DNA of 64,000 bases from Brachionus rotundiformis. Lineage: Eukaryota; Rotifera; Eurotatoria; Ploima; Brachionidae. Where the stretch lies: positions 124,001 through 188,000 of the forward strand of contig JAESIW010000020.1 of the NCBI GenBank assembly GCA_016802295.1. Reading direction: 5' to 3'. Numbering within the stretch: the first letter of the stretch is position 1; each line of letters begins with the position of its first letter. Shown piece by piece: positions 34,263-45,460 of the stretch. The notes beneath the pieces are model-generated. The model was not told the DNA's origin. It did not search any database and saw only the letters and a list, made by a program, of their open reading frames with translations. The position numbers and the translations under genes were made by a program.

Positions 34263-35796
34263 TAATGAAATCGGATTTTTATAAAAAAAACTTTTGACTT
34301 AAATTTAACTAAAATTTGTTAGGATTATTAAAAAATCCTTTAATTAAGTAATTTTCTTTTATCTTTTTCTATTTTTTTGTTTGATCGTTAATAAATAAAA
34401 TTTTAATTTCAACAATTATTTTAATTATTAGCATAAATTCTTAATAAGGGAAAAAAATAGTATTATATAAGGAAAGTATTAAATTAATTTAGTACTAGAT
34501 TATAGTCAATCTTTTTTATCAATTTCCACAAATGAATTACTTATTAACACAATTCAATAAGTCTAAATATCAAAACAATTTATTGTGATTGCAGATACTT
34601 TATTAAATAGGATCACTGTTCTCATTAGTTAGCAGCTAATTTTAAATCAAGTTTTTTTTGATTTAAGATGGGTCTGCCTCATCCCCTCTAACAAAAATCT
34701 ACTCCCAGCATTTCAAAAACTTTTCACCAAAAAATTAGAATACTTTATGTAAAATTTTCTTAAGCACAAAATATAAAAGAAAAAGAATTATCTCTGTTTA
34801 AATGTAAGACTGGAAATTTTTAAGTTCAAATTTTGACGTAAAACAAATTTTTTATTTTATTAAATTTATATGAAGGTTTTTCAGAATTTTCACTTTTAAA
34901 ATATTAATTGGATTAAAATTTTATTGAACATGTTGTTACTGAATCCTCGGTAGGCCAAAGGAACATAGAGAAATAAGGTCCTGAATGCTATGGTTTTGTC
35001 CTAAATACATAAATACAAACTACTAACACAAATTTAAGGGATAATTAAACCTGTTAAACTTTGAGTTGATGAAATGCAATTTTAAAATTTGTAACTTGCT
35101 GAACATATAGTTTTAGATTACAGACTTAAGATTATGTAACAACAACACAAGGCGATAAAAAATAGCTCGTCGTTCCTACAGTACGGCTTTTATATTAGGT
35201 GGTATTAAAAATTTTGAGAAAGTTAGGTGTCACTAAAGAATTACTGACATGTCGTCAATTAAGACATTAATACAGGATAATAAATACGTATGCATGAACA
35301 AATTTTGAGAGAGATTATTGACCTTCATTCTATTTCTGGATGTGAAGGACTCATGAAATGTTACTGTGTTGGCCAATGTCAGAAAAACTTTACTTGTAGG
35401 AGAAATGGCGCTAATTGCATTCAAAATGCCATAGAAACAAACTTAGCAATAATAGTTTAATTAAGAAATTAATTAGGCTTTTTTAAAAATTATTTTTTCT
35501 AATAAATCTATTAAAATTAAAATTAAAACCTAATTAAAAATTATATTGTAAAAAAAATAAATTTTTAATTTTGTCTTTGATTCCCAGGTTTAATTATTAG
35601 TAATAAAGTCCAAAATTATATTTAAAATAAAGTTAAGTTTTTTTAACAAAAGATAACTTGTCTTAAAAATCTAATTGCATGTACAAATAAAATTACTTAG
35701 CTAATTTGAAATTTTATACTCATTTATTAAAATTCAAATTTTGCCATATCAGTTTAATAAAGAAAATTATTTCAACTAATTAGAACTTAATTAAGA
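34263..35796. other. Gene-free spacer upstream of Rpn11
   Basis: AT-rich with no open frame of recognisable character; short frames such as 35233-35424 resemble nothing. The Rpn11 5' leader presumably starts near its end. Confidence 0.4.
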
Positions 35797-36784
35797 ATGG
35801 ACCGTTTTATGCGTATGGGGGCCGGATTACAAGGATTCGGACAAGTAAAGTGCAAAAAATAATTTAAAAGAGGGTTTTAAAGGACTTTTTAAGAACTCAT
35901 CGGCCGGCACAGATACACCAATGGTGGACACTGCCGAGCAAGTCTACATTTCATCATTGGCTCTTTTGAAGATGCTGAAACATGGTCGAGCTGGAGTTCC
36001 AATGGAAGTAATGGGCCTGATGTTGGGAGAATTTGTTGACGAATACACTGTTAGAGTCATAGATGTGTTTGCCATGCCACAGTCCGGAACAGGCGTCAGT
36101 GTCGAAGCAGTTGATCCAGTTTTTCAAACAAAAATGTTGGACATGCTCAAACAGACTGGACGACCAGAAATGGTCGTCGGCTGGTACCACTCGCATCCTG
36201 GCTTTGGCTGTTGGCTCTCTGGCGTCGACATAAATACACAACAATCATTTGAAGCTCTGACTGAGCGAGCTGTTGCTGTTGTGGTCGACCCGATCCAAAG
36301 TGTGAAAGGAAAGGTGGTCATAGATGCCTTTAGGCTGATCAATCCTAATACTATGGTGCTTGGACATGAGCCACGTCAAACAACCTCCAACTTGGGTCAC
36401 TTGCAAAAGCCGTCCATTCAGGCTCTTATTCATGGACTTAACAGACACTACTATTCCATTTCGATAAATTACCGCAAGAACGAGTTGGAGCAGAAAATGC
36501 TGCTAAACTTGAACAAAAAAAGCTGGATAGATGGACTCACTCTCCAAGACTATAATGAACATTGCAAGCTAAATGAGGAAACAGTCAAATCAATGCTTGA
36601 TTTGGCCAATAATTACAACAAAGCTTTGGAAGATGAGGAAAAAATGACACCTGAGCAGTTGGCTATCAAGAATGTGGGAAAACAAGATCCAAAAAGACAC
36701 TTGGAAGAAAATGTTGACAAATTAATGACCAATAATATTGTCCAATGTATGGGCGCCATGCTCTCAACGGTGGTTTTCAAATAG
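35797..36784 (+). CDS. PSMD14: 26S proteasome deubiquitinase Rpn11 (PSMD14)
   Basis: Exon 1 (35797-35844, MDRFMRMGAGLQGFGQ) joins exon 2 (35894-36784) across a 49-nt GT-AG intron, giving 312 residues, close to the animal norm of about 310. The MPN domain carries the zinc-binding JAMM motif HSHPGFGCWLSGVD (36188-36230 region) with the upstream Glu in VPMEVMGLMLGE. It is the lid metalloprotease that removes ubiquitin chains as substrates enter the 26S proteasome. The first exon alone supplies the conserved N-terminus, so starting at 35921 would be wrong. It is followed 385 bp later, same strand, by a WD40 gene; that pair is partly duplicated at 48405-50700. Confidence 0.97.
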
Positions 36785-38690
36785 AATCCTAAAAATCCTT
36801 TATATTTTCGTATCGTTTACAAATTTTTATTTTCATTAAATTTATAAATACTTGAAATTAAATTTAATAAACATTTATTAATGTAAAATGATTTTAGTTC
36901 TTTATTTGAGAATAATATTTTTTAAAAAAGCAAAATGGAAACATTTACTTCCAGACAAACTAGCTTAGCCTGCATAAAACAATGGATTTGAATTTTTAAA
37001 CAAAGCAGCAGATTAAATAGTTATATATTTTTTTAAATTAGAAAGAAAATGAGATTTTTTATTAATTTATAAAAAATAAGATAAATTCTTATCAAAATTA
37101 TTTATTAGATAAAGTACAAGGTATTTAAAATAAAAAATAAAAAGAAATTTTAAAAAGTGATTAAGAAAATGGAAGAAGTCAAGATAAGACTAACTTGCGA
37201 AAAATGGACTACTTATAAAAATATAATAAATAGAGAATCAAGTTTTATATGCCCAGAATGCAAGAAGCATAATGTAAATAAAGAGGAAATATTAAATTAT
37301 CCAATTAATAAATTGGCAATAACAAGAAAAAAGATTGAATGTGAATTAGAAAAATTAAGAGAAAATAATTTAGAAATTTATAATGAAAATCATTTCGATA
37401 ACATAATGAATGAAATTGATCTAAATGTTGAGAAAATCATAAAAGATATTAACGATAAACGAAATGAAATGATTGAAAAATTAGAAGAAAAGAAGCAAGA
37501 ATTTATTACAAATATAAAAACTAAAAACTTAGATATATTAAAAACAAGAAAATTTAATGAAGAAATCGAAAGTAAAGAAAATGTTTTTGATAAATTGCAA
37601 ATAACAGAAGATTACAATAAAAAAATAAACGAGAATATTTGTTTGGAAAAGAAAATAAAAGAGGAATTAAAAAAAAATAAATATTCATACAATAATAGTA
37701 ATTTACCATTAAATGAATTGATTGGAGAAATACAAATACAAGGATTTAATTTAGAAAAAGAAAGAATTAAAATTCGGAACTGGGAATGCACTAAAACTTT
37801 AACTGGTCATACTGACTGGATTACTTGTATTAAATTAATCAATGAAAATACATTAGCTAGTAGCAGTTATGATAAAACTATAAAAATTTGGGATGTCTCA
37901 AATGGGGAATGCACTAAAACTTTAACTGGTCATACTGATGTAATTCGTTGTCTTAAATTAATCAATGAAAATACATTAGCTAGTGGCAGTTGGGATAAAA
38001 CTATAAAGATTTGGAATATTTCAAATTGGGAATGCACTAAAACTTTAACTGGTCATACTCACGCAATTTCTTGTCTTAAATTAATCAATAAAAATACATT
38101 AGCTAGTGGCAGTTGGGATAAAACTATAAAGATTTGGAATATTTCAAATTGGAAATCCACTAAAACTTTAACTGGTCATACTGGTAGGATTTATTGTCTT
38201 AAATTAATCAATGAAAAAACATTAGCAGTTGGAAGTTATGATAGAACTGTAACGATTTGGAATATTTCAAATTGGAAATCCACTAAAACTTTAACTGGTC
38301 ATACTGACGCAATTTTCTGTCTTAATTTAATCAATGAAAATACATTAGCAGTTGGAAGTTATGATAGAACTGTAACGATTTGGAATATTTCGAATTGGGA
38401 ATGCACTAAAACTTTAACTGGTCATACTCACGCAATTTCTTGTCTTAAATTAATCAATAAAAATATATTAGCTAGTGGCAGTTGGGATAAAACTATAAAG
38501 ATTTGGAATATTTCAAATTGGGAATGCACTAAAACTTTAACTGGTCATATTGACGCAATTTTCTGTCTTAAATTAATCAATGAAAATTCATTAGCTAGTG
38601 GGAGTTTTGAAACCATAAAGATTTGGAATAGTTTAAATTAGGAATTAATAACCGATAATTATTTAAAAAAATTTTTCTACTGAAAAGTTT
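36272..38690 (+). repeat. Segmental duplication, copy A
   Basis: From inside the Rpn11 gene through the downstream WD40 gene this block matches 48405-50700, including the AT-rich spacer between the two genes. This copy holds the intact Rpn11 3' end and so is the likely source. Homology fades just after each WD40 stop codon. Confidence 0.9.
37169..38641 (+). CDS. Coiled-coil/WD40 protein with seven near-identical blades (paralogue A)
   Basis: 490 residues from the ATG at 37169. The N-terminus has the second half of a RING/zinc-ribbon-like motif (SSFICPECKKHNV, then NYPINKLA), followed by about 170 residues of Lys/Glu-rich coiled coil and seven WD40 repeats of 41 residues from about 37779 to the stop. 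Each repeat follows TKTLTGHTxxIxCLKLIN and LASGSxDKTIKIWNIS. The blades are nearly identical even at DNA level, implying recent expansion or gene conversion. Differences cluster after GHT and around the S-x-D turn. Layout (partial RING, coiled coil, propeller) suggests an adaptor or ubiquitin-ligase-like receptor; no specific function is recognised. Confidence 0.85.
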   Translation: MEEVKIRLTCEKWTTYKNIINRESSFICPECKKHNVNKEEILNYPINKLAITRKKIECELEKLRENNLEIYNENHFDNIMNEIDLNVEKIIKDINDKRNEMIEKLEEKKQEFITNIKTKNLDILKTRKFNEEIESKENVFDKLQITEDYNKKINENICLEKKIKEELKKNKYSYNNSNLPLNELIGEIQIQGFNLEKERIKIRNWECTKTLTGHTDWITCIKLINENTLASSSYDKTIKIWDVSNGECTKTLTGHTDVIRCLKLINENTLASGSWDKTIKIWNISNWECTKTLTGHTHAISCLKLINKNTLASGSWDKTIKIWNISNWKSTKTLTGHTGRIYCLKLINEKTLAVGSYDRTVTIWNISNWKSTKTLTGHTDAIFCLNLINENTLAVGSYDRTVTIWNISNWECTKTLTGHTHAISCLKLINKNILASGSWDKTIKIWNISNWECTKTLTGHIDAIFCLKLINENSLASGSFETIKIWNSLN

Positions 38691-40640
38691 TATATTTAGA
38701 ACTGATTTTCTTCCAAAATTTTTACAAATAGAATAATGTTGGTTTTTCAACATATTTTAATATTTTTAATTTACAATATGGAATTATTATTTCGTATAAA
38801 TATATAGATATACATTTTCGTAAATTTAGATAATATTGAATATATTCGAAAAAATTATCTCTCTCCTATTCTTAGAAAAGCAATTACCAGTGTCGAATTT
38901 ACAATTAGTTGGAAGGTATCCAACTTATTTTTGTGCTTTTTTATAAATTCTATTTTCTAGATATGACATTGATATTTATTTGATATTCGATTTTTAATCA
39001 AGAGTTTAAAAAAATATGAATTATAAGGGGTATTTATATTTATTTTTTGAGTTTTTTCATATGTCAAATTTTTAGAAAAAGAGATATAGTCTTAGTAAAT
39101 AAAACTTTTTGTTGAGTATTTTAAAAATCATTTATGGGTATTATTGAAATTATTATCAATTATTAAACATATTATTAAAAATTTTTGTCTAATAAATTCT
39201 TTTTTAGCTAAAATAGATCTGCCAGTATTTTTTTTTGTCCGATTGGTACTGATTTAGCAATAAATGGAGGACTGTCTTCTTTTAATCTAAGAGCAATACC
39301 AGCAACATGCTTGCATATATAATCTTTAAGAAAACTAGGAAAAGTTCATTCAGCATGTTTCCATTCTTGAAAAGTATCTCAATCGAGACATAATTTATTA
39401 AATGACTTCTCAGTATGATCAAAAGTTGTGAAATTTCCAGACCGAAAACACTTAAATTCGGAAACAGTGATCTTATTAAAATCATCCAAAGGAAAATAAA
39501 ACTTATCACCAATTATTTTTATTTCTTTCGATTCTTTAGCACATACGAAGAATTGGTCCACAATTTAATGGAAATAATTGGTTCTAAAATAAACTTTTTT
39601 AATTTAAATTTGATGGATCGCGATCAAACGACCTTCCATTTACAATATAAATCGCTAACTGTAAGAACTGCCCTAAGAGAAGACATTTAATGGCAAAAAA
39701 TGCTGATTTTGAGTATGAGTATGAGAGCTAAGCAATCTGCAGATGATTGTGAGTTACTCACTCTTTTATAGGATAAGGATCAAATGAGATATAGTAGAAT
39801 TGTTAGCTTGGAAAATTATAGTAAATCTATAAGCCGGTTGGGGAATTTGAACTGATTTCAGTAAAAGAAACGCAGATGACAAACGTGTTTTAGCTTCATT
39901 ACGTAGCTTTAATTTTTAGCTGGATTGATTTTCTTACGTGATTGCTTGAGTTTTCTAAAATTTTAAGGTTTTCACCAATCGGATGCATAGTAATTGAGTG
40001 GCGTTTAGCTAAATTTGCTTTATGGCATGCAGAAGAATATCTTGGAATATTTTAATCTCCGATTTTTAAATCAAAATCAGAAAAAAATTTTCCTCTCTAG
40101 GAATCATACTCTTCAATTACATCTAAATCTTCTTCTTCAGGGATTTTTAGGAAACGCAAACGCTTTTTTACAGTTTGTTTGTTACAGAGTATTCGTGTAA
40201 GTTTTTAGGTCTCTAACTTTATTTTGAGTCGAATTTATCGAATAGATTTCCGTTTGACTTTCAGATTCTTTTTGTTCTTCATTTTTTGCTTCAGGAAGAA
40301 CCTGGATTGACTCAGCTTCCTGATAAATATTTTTGTGAATGTATAAACCATCCTCTAATAAAATGTAAACTATTTTCAATTATTTTAAAATTTAATTTAA
40401 TTTTTTCATCTTCAAAATATTCATCGAATTTAAATTGTTCAATAGAGAAGTCAATCTGGCTAAAAAGCCAGAATCAATTTCAAGGTTAATCAACAGGCTA
40501 GTGCCCATGTCATAAAGACCGATTAACACTCCATTTATTTAAATAAAATATGTTTTACAAATTAAAAAAATTAATTGTTTATATAATTATTTTAAAAAAA
40601 ATAAAACATTGAAATACAGTAATGCTATGACACGTGGATT
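38690..40640. other. Spacer with MULE remnant, otherwise no gene
   Basis: Apart from the SWIM-like MULE remnant at 39220-39561 and possible further debris of the same protein up to about 40100 on the minus strand, no coding feature is supported. Short frames at 39415-39690 and 40286-40489 look like chance. Confidence 0.4.
39220..39561 (-). pseudogene. MULE transposase C-terminal (SWIM finger) remnant
   Basis: The minus strand reads FFVCAKESKE...DDFNKITVSEF, then after stops FPSFLKDYICKHVAGIALRLK and IAKSVPIGQKK. The FLKDYICKHV...IALR stretch matches the C-x-H half of the SWIM zinc finger at the C-terminus of Mutator-like transposases. At least two stops interrupt it. It is a different MULE lineage from the fusion at 12161-15486, which has no SWIM finger. 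Confidence 0.6.
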
Positions 40641-40790
40641 TTACGTAATATTACGTTATTTAACGTAATTTTTCGATAAATTACGTAAAATTACTTTTGT
40701 AAAATTGCGATTATTTACGTAATTTTATGTTAATTTACGTATTATTACGTTAATTATCGCAATTTTACAGAAAAAAAAATTGCCAAAAAA
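40640..40790. repeat. Cluster of TTACGTAA-like palindromes
   Basis: About ten ACGTA or ACGTT words, many as the palindrome TTACGTAA, fall within 150 bp. The same words occur in the terminal repeats of the adjacent Tc1-type element (40867-40998 and 43645-43776), so this may be a diverged outer part of the element's left end or a separate decayed end. Confidence 0.6.
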
Positions 40791-41028
40791 TGGCCGAATT
40801 TCAGCTGTTTTTCGTAAATTTTCACAAAAAATTAGGTTTTTTAAATTTTTGACCAATTTCTTTACCAAAAGTAAAATTACGAAATTTTACGTAAATTTAC
40901 GTAAATAATAATTCTTTTTCATGTAAAATCTTTTAATTTATGATAAAAAAAAGTAAAATAAATATAAAAATACGTATATTTTCAAATTTATTCAAAATTT
41001 AAATTTCAAAAAAATAACAAATAATTTT

Positions 41029-42139
41029 TTATTTTTTTGCCCCGTCGTTTTTAAGACTGTTAACAGCGTTGAGCCATGCTTTTCTAAAATCCATATTACC
41101 AGGTGTATATCTCTTTAAATACGATTAAAAAACACCTTATTCTAAAGTTTAAACTAAAACTTTTGAAAAATACTTTTGATTTCAATTAGTACGTCATTAT
41201 CTTTTTTTTGGTAATAACCGATTGGTTCATTAGGGTTTTGTGGAAATTTTATCTTCAGCTGCTTTCTTAGCTCGTTTGTGAAGTCTTTTTGAGTGCCTTA
41301 AATATTTCTCTAATTACACAAATACTTAATAGAATATATACAGTACGTTTCTGAAATAAATTGACAGCCTGCTTAAGCAAATGTTCCAGAGCGGCGCTAG
41401 GTTGCTTAAGCAGCTCTTGAGCACATGCTCTACAGAAGCGCTAGCAATGACCTAGAGCATTGCTTAAGCACAAAAGTGCAAGTGTTTAAGCGATGCTCTA
41501 GGCGATGCGATGCTCTCAAAATTTTATCTGTTGTGGGTTTATTTTCAGCAATCGTGTCCTTAATAAATTTAGTCCCCTAAAAAAATTCTTAATATGAGCT
41601 AAAATACGATGGATGATTTAAAAAACCTTTTTTTTCGGAACTTTAAAAATAGTACTGTTGGTAATGGTTGCTTCGACCATCACGTATTTGTTGTTTTCTT
41701 CTAACAGGAAACTAATTTTTGTGCCTTTCAACAGCTTTTAATTAATAAAATTAGGTTAATTGAAAAAATTAAAGGAGAAAATGAAAAAAAAAATCTATTG
41801 CTCTCAAATAAAATCTAGGTCCAAATATAAACTTATCAAAAAATAATATTAAATAATCAACCTCCTCTCTTTCTAATTTTTCAATTATTATTGAGATATC
41901 GACAGTAGACTGAACGCGGTTCAAATGATGAAAAGGATGTAATTCATCTGGAATATCGTAAATTTTTGGGATGATTTCTATTTCATCATTTTTTTTTGTC
42001 TTTTTATTCTTTTTTTTTTGATATTCTTCCTCACTTTCAGCTTCAGTCTCAGTCGAATCTTCAGCTTCAGTCTCTTTATTTTTTTTTTTAGTGTTGTTCT
42101 TGGGGGATTTTTTTTTGCGCTCTTAGCTTTTGGTGGCAT
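41029..42139 (-). CDS. Accessory gene of the Tc1-type element, multi-exon, disrupted
   Basis: The minus-strand ATG at 42139 begins MPPKAKSAKKNPPR, a Lys-rich start. After an apparent length change in an A-run the frame becomes acidic (TEAESEEEYQKKK) and continues IIPKIYDIPDELHPFHHLNR. Further exon-like stretches follow at about 41630-41740 (LLEENNKYVMVEATITNS), 41515-41576 (KFIKDTIAENKPTT), 41200-41290 (DFTNELRKQLKIKFPQNP) and 41029-41110 (TPGNMDFRKAWLNAVNSLK, then TAA). I do not recognise the protein. The order and the shared strand argue for one gene with short introns. Exact splice sites and whether the frame shift is real are unsettled. Confidence 0.45.
41360..41530. repeat. GC-richer cluster of GCTTAAGCA palindromes
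   Basis: The 9-mer TGCTTAAGC occurs at about 41371, 41412 and 41462, with related words (GATGCTCTAG, AGCGCTAG) between them. The patch is visibly GC-richer than the element around it and lies within the accessory gene, so it may be an insertion into one of its introns. Confidence 0.5.
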
Positions 42140-42280
42140 TTTTTTTTCTAATCTAAGATTAATAACTAAAATCAAAATTAGTTGACTAAAATTAAAGAAA
42201 TTAGAAGATGACGGGTTTAAGAAGAGCCAAAAGAAAAACATTTTTTAAAAAAAAATCAACTTTTTTATCACAAATTTTGT

Positions 42281-43625
42281 ACATGAAATATAAAAGAAAC
42301 TATTCAGTTAAGAAAATAAGATCCATTTTGAAACTTAGTTATTCAAAAAACTGTCTTCCTTCTAGAACTGTAAATTATTAATAATTTTCTTAAAAGTCTT
42401 GATGAAAATAAAGTTAACTTTAAGTATGTGAGAAAAATTATTTCTGAGAACAACTCTAAAGCTTCAAAACGAATTAAAGCTAAGATTTTACGGTCTGTCC
42501 CAGAACATATCATCAAATTTATTAAAGTATAAAAATTTATACTCTTAAGAAATTTTATTTATAATTTTTTTTTGAACAAAAAACTAAATTTTTGAGTGGC
42601 TTAAATTTTTTTAAATTTTCAAAAAAATAGGAAAGAACTATTGAAAAAAATGGTTTTGAGTCTTCAGCCAAAATGGCAGTTGATATTAAAGAAAAATTTG
42701 GGTTTAAAATTAGTAGTAGTGTTATTCGAAAATATAGATACAAAATGGGTACTATTTTATTTAATAATTTAATTTGATAATCAATAAAATATTTACTTAA
42801 GGTTCCAGGGTCCGTCGCTTAAGCAAATTTCCAAAACTTAGCGATTTTCAAAAATTTGAGCGTTTAAATTGGTGTCTACGTTTCAAAGATAAAAATTTTA
42901 AAAACTATGTTTTCGTGGATTAGACAACATTAGTTGTTTATGAGAAACCAAGATACCAATTAAGGTTGCAATCATCTCGACCTGAAGCATTACCCTGTTC
43001 ATCTAAATTCGAGAGTAAAATTCATGTTTGGGGTGGGATCTCATTTAAAGGGGCAACAGAATTTGCGGTATTTCTTTTAAATTTTTAAATAATTCTACGT
43101 TAAAAATAATTATTTAAGTTTTTTAAATCAAATATGGATTCAAATCTCTACAGAGACATATTAGCAGAATATTTATTAAAGTTTGGTTCACAAGAATATA
43201 GCAGCAAATTTAAGCTTCACCAAGACAATGATCCAAAACACAAATCGAAACTTTGTACTGAATTTTTAGAAAAAAATAGCATTAACTGGGTATGTTAAAA
43301 AATAATTATTATCAAATTTTGGATAATTTTTTTAAAATAAAAAATTGAAAAAGGTAAAATCTCCACCCAACTCACCAGATTTAAATCCGATAGAGATGCT
43401 GTGGCACGAAATGAAGGAGTTTGTAAGAATAAAAATTACAATATGAAGAGGATGCTGTAAGTGCAATTTCTGAGTTTCAAAAATCTATTACTCCAGCAAG
43501 ATGCCAGTCATATATCAATCATTTAAATAAAGTATTTTTTGAAAATATTGCTTTTAAAAAATGGATTTATACGTTTAATGAGGTAATAAACATCGTAATT
43601 GATAAAAATGGAGGTTGGTCAAACT
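42281..43625 (+). pseudogene. Tc1/mariner transposase, decayed, with introns
   Basis: Begins MKYKRNYSVKKIRSIL, an HTH-like DNA-binding start, soon hitting stops. It continues with the second HTH region (KMAVDIKEKFGFKISSSVIRKYR, broken here as two pieces: KMAVDIKEKF and GFKISSSVIRKYR) and then the catalytic core: NYVFVD followed by TAG where Glu is expected (first Asp), HVWGGISFKGAT, LHQDNDPKHKS (second Asp), an intron, and SPPNSPDLNPIEMLWHEMK (Glu). A frameshift follows before ITPARCQSYINH. This is the D-D-E signature order of Tc1 enzymes. At least one stop and two or three frameshifts make it inactive. Confidence 0.8.
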
Positions 43626-43785
43626 GTTAGAAACAAAAAAATTATTTTTGAATAAATTTGAAAATATACGTATTTTTACATTTATTTTACTTTTTTTTAC
43701 CATAAATTAAAAGATTTTACATGAAAAAGAATTATTATTTACGTAAATTTACGTAAAATTTCGTAATTTTACTTTTGGGGGTAAC

Positions 43786-45460
43786 ATTCGGATTTAAAGG
43801 ATTGGCAGAAGATTAGGGAGAAAGCTTCGGCAAGGGCGTCGGCGCATTCACGTAAAACGTAGGGATTAAGTTTGTAGGAACCTTGAGACTTGTATTTATT
43901 GAGTTTGTTAAGAATAAGTCTAACTTTTTCCGATGAGAAAGACTCCATGGCAACTTGGCAGGTGGCTAGGGATTTAGGAGGCATGGTAGGAACAGGAAGG
44001 TGGGTGACTGGGTTGAAGGCTGAGAAGAACTGGTCGTTAAGCATATTCACAATCTTTGGCATGTCGGTAATGGTGTTGCCTTGGGGGTCGATGAGCGAAC
44101 GTATATGGGTGGGTAGCTTTCTTTGGCTCTTCACATACGAGTAGATCAACTTGGGGTTGTGTTTGCTAAGTGAGATGATATTTAGCTCGTATTCCAAGCG
44201 GGCTTGTCTGAGGGACTTCTTCAGTTGAAGGCATACAGTTCGGTATTGATCCTTAATGTCGGAGTTTCCAGGATGGATTCTAGTATATATGAATAGCTTG
44301 TACTTGAGATGGGTTAGCTTCTTCAGTGAGTTGTTGAACCACTTGGGGCTTTGCTTGTTGGCTATAGAAACAGGAGAGTAAGTGTAGCTAGGAACAATCT
44401 TTGACACACCTGAATTGTATGCACTAAGCAGAGCTTCATAGTTGACGTCGATGACAGGATTACTTAGGGATGACTGCCAGTTGACCGAGTTTAGGAGGCT
44501 GCTGAGTTGATCGTAGTTACCGTTCTTCCAGCAGGGTTTAGGATCGATAGGTATGAATGGGCAAGTGGTGGTGTGGAAATCCCAGGTGAGGACGGAGTGC
44601 AGGTTATTCTTGTCGGATCCACCTAGCGGGGCGTTTACTTTGACGGCGAAATTGCGGTCACGGGAGTTGCTGAGAACAAGATCCAACACATTGCTGCCAA
44701 GTGTTGGTTCGGTGACATGTTGGTGTAAATGGGTCTCGTGTAGTAGGGCTATGAAATCATTGCTAGTCGGTCTTCCTTTGCTTTTGGGTACGGCGTAGGA
44801 AGAGCTCCAGTCGATGTCAGAGTAGTTGAAATCACCGGTGATGAGTAGTCCAGTGAACTTCTTCTTACGCACAAGCTCGCTTGCTTCTTTAATTGAGCTG
44901 AGTATGTTGAGGCTGGATTCTCTGGAGGTGTGAGGTGGTCTATAAACGCAGCCGACGAGAATCGATTCACGACAGGGAGTGATGATGCTGCACCAAATTT
45001 GTTCTGATGAAGAGGCTGGCTTGATGATATGGTTAGCTTCGACGGTTACGATGTCGTCTCTAGCGTAGATTGCGACTCCGCCACCGGAAGAATAACTTCG
45101 GTGTTTGTTAAAGAGGGTATAGTTATCTAGGTTCGTGATTGAGTTGCTGGTGAACCAGGTTTCGGTGATCAACAGTAGATGAGGGTAGTTCTCGGTTATC
45201 AACCTGGCCTTGAGTTCATCCCATTTATTGTTTAGCGATGTGGCATTGGTGTACAGGCATCTGATGAGCGGACTATTTGGAATTGAGGTAGGATTAGATG
45301 TAGGTTTAGGTAAAGGGGCGTTTGGGAAAGACGGGTTGTGCTTGGCTAGAGGAGTTGAACAAGACACTCTATGCGAGTATCTTCTTCGTGGCTCTGTCGA
45401 TCTTGTAGAGGTACCCCCAACGGATACCCCAGTAGAATTGCTTGCCCGCTTCGGATCCAT
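43786..45460 (-). CDS. LINE ORF2, endonuclease domain only, 3'-truncated
   Basis: From the ATG at 45460 an apurinic-type endonuclease follows: NATSLNNKWDEL, LLITETWF (catalytic Glu), GGGVAIYARD, VGCVYRPP, GDFNYSDIDW (Asp/Asn) and GGSDKNNLHSV in place of the usual SDH. The linker and the first part of the reverse transcriptase region (NKYKSQGSYKLNP) are present, but the frame runs into the inverted repeat of the Tc1-type element at about 43786 and stops, so the RT catalytic YxDD part is gone. The ORF overlaps ORF1 by 92 nt in another frame, as in CR1/L2-like non-LTR retrotransposons. Loss of the 3' end is unusual, because LINE copies normally lose the 5' end. Confidence 0.9.

Larger units (their letters stand above)
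40867..43776. mobile_element. Tc1/mariner-type element with long inverted repeats and two genes
   Basis: Arms of about 130 bp at 40867-40998 and 43645-43776 are inverted and differ at only a few bases (AAAAGTAAAATTACG and its complement at the tips). Outside each tip is TACC or its mirror, compatible with TA targeting. Inside are a decayed transposase on the plus strand (42281-43625) and a divergent minus-strand gene (41029-42139), whose starts are about 140 bp apart. The near-identity of the arms suggests recent mobility of the family although the transposase here is broken. Confidence 0.8.

Noticed and set aside
35921..36784. Rpn11 starting at the ATG 35921
   Set aside because: It lacks the conserved N-terminus MDRFMRMGAGLQGFG, which is present as a small exon at 35797-35844.
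41978..42241. Minus-strand Lys-rich frame read as a histone-like basic protein
   Set aside because: The basic composition comes from the wrong frame after an A-run; the neighbouring frame is acidic and continues further, fitting the element's accessory gene.
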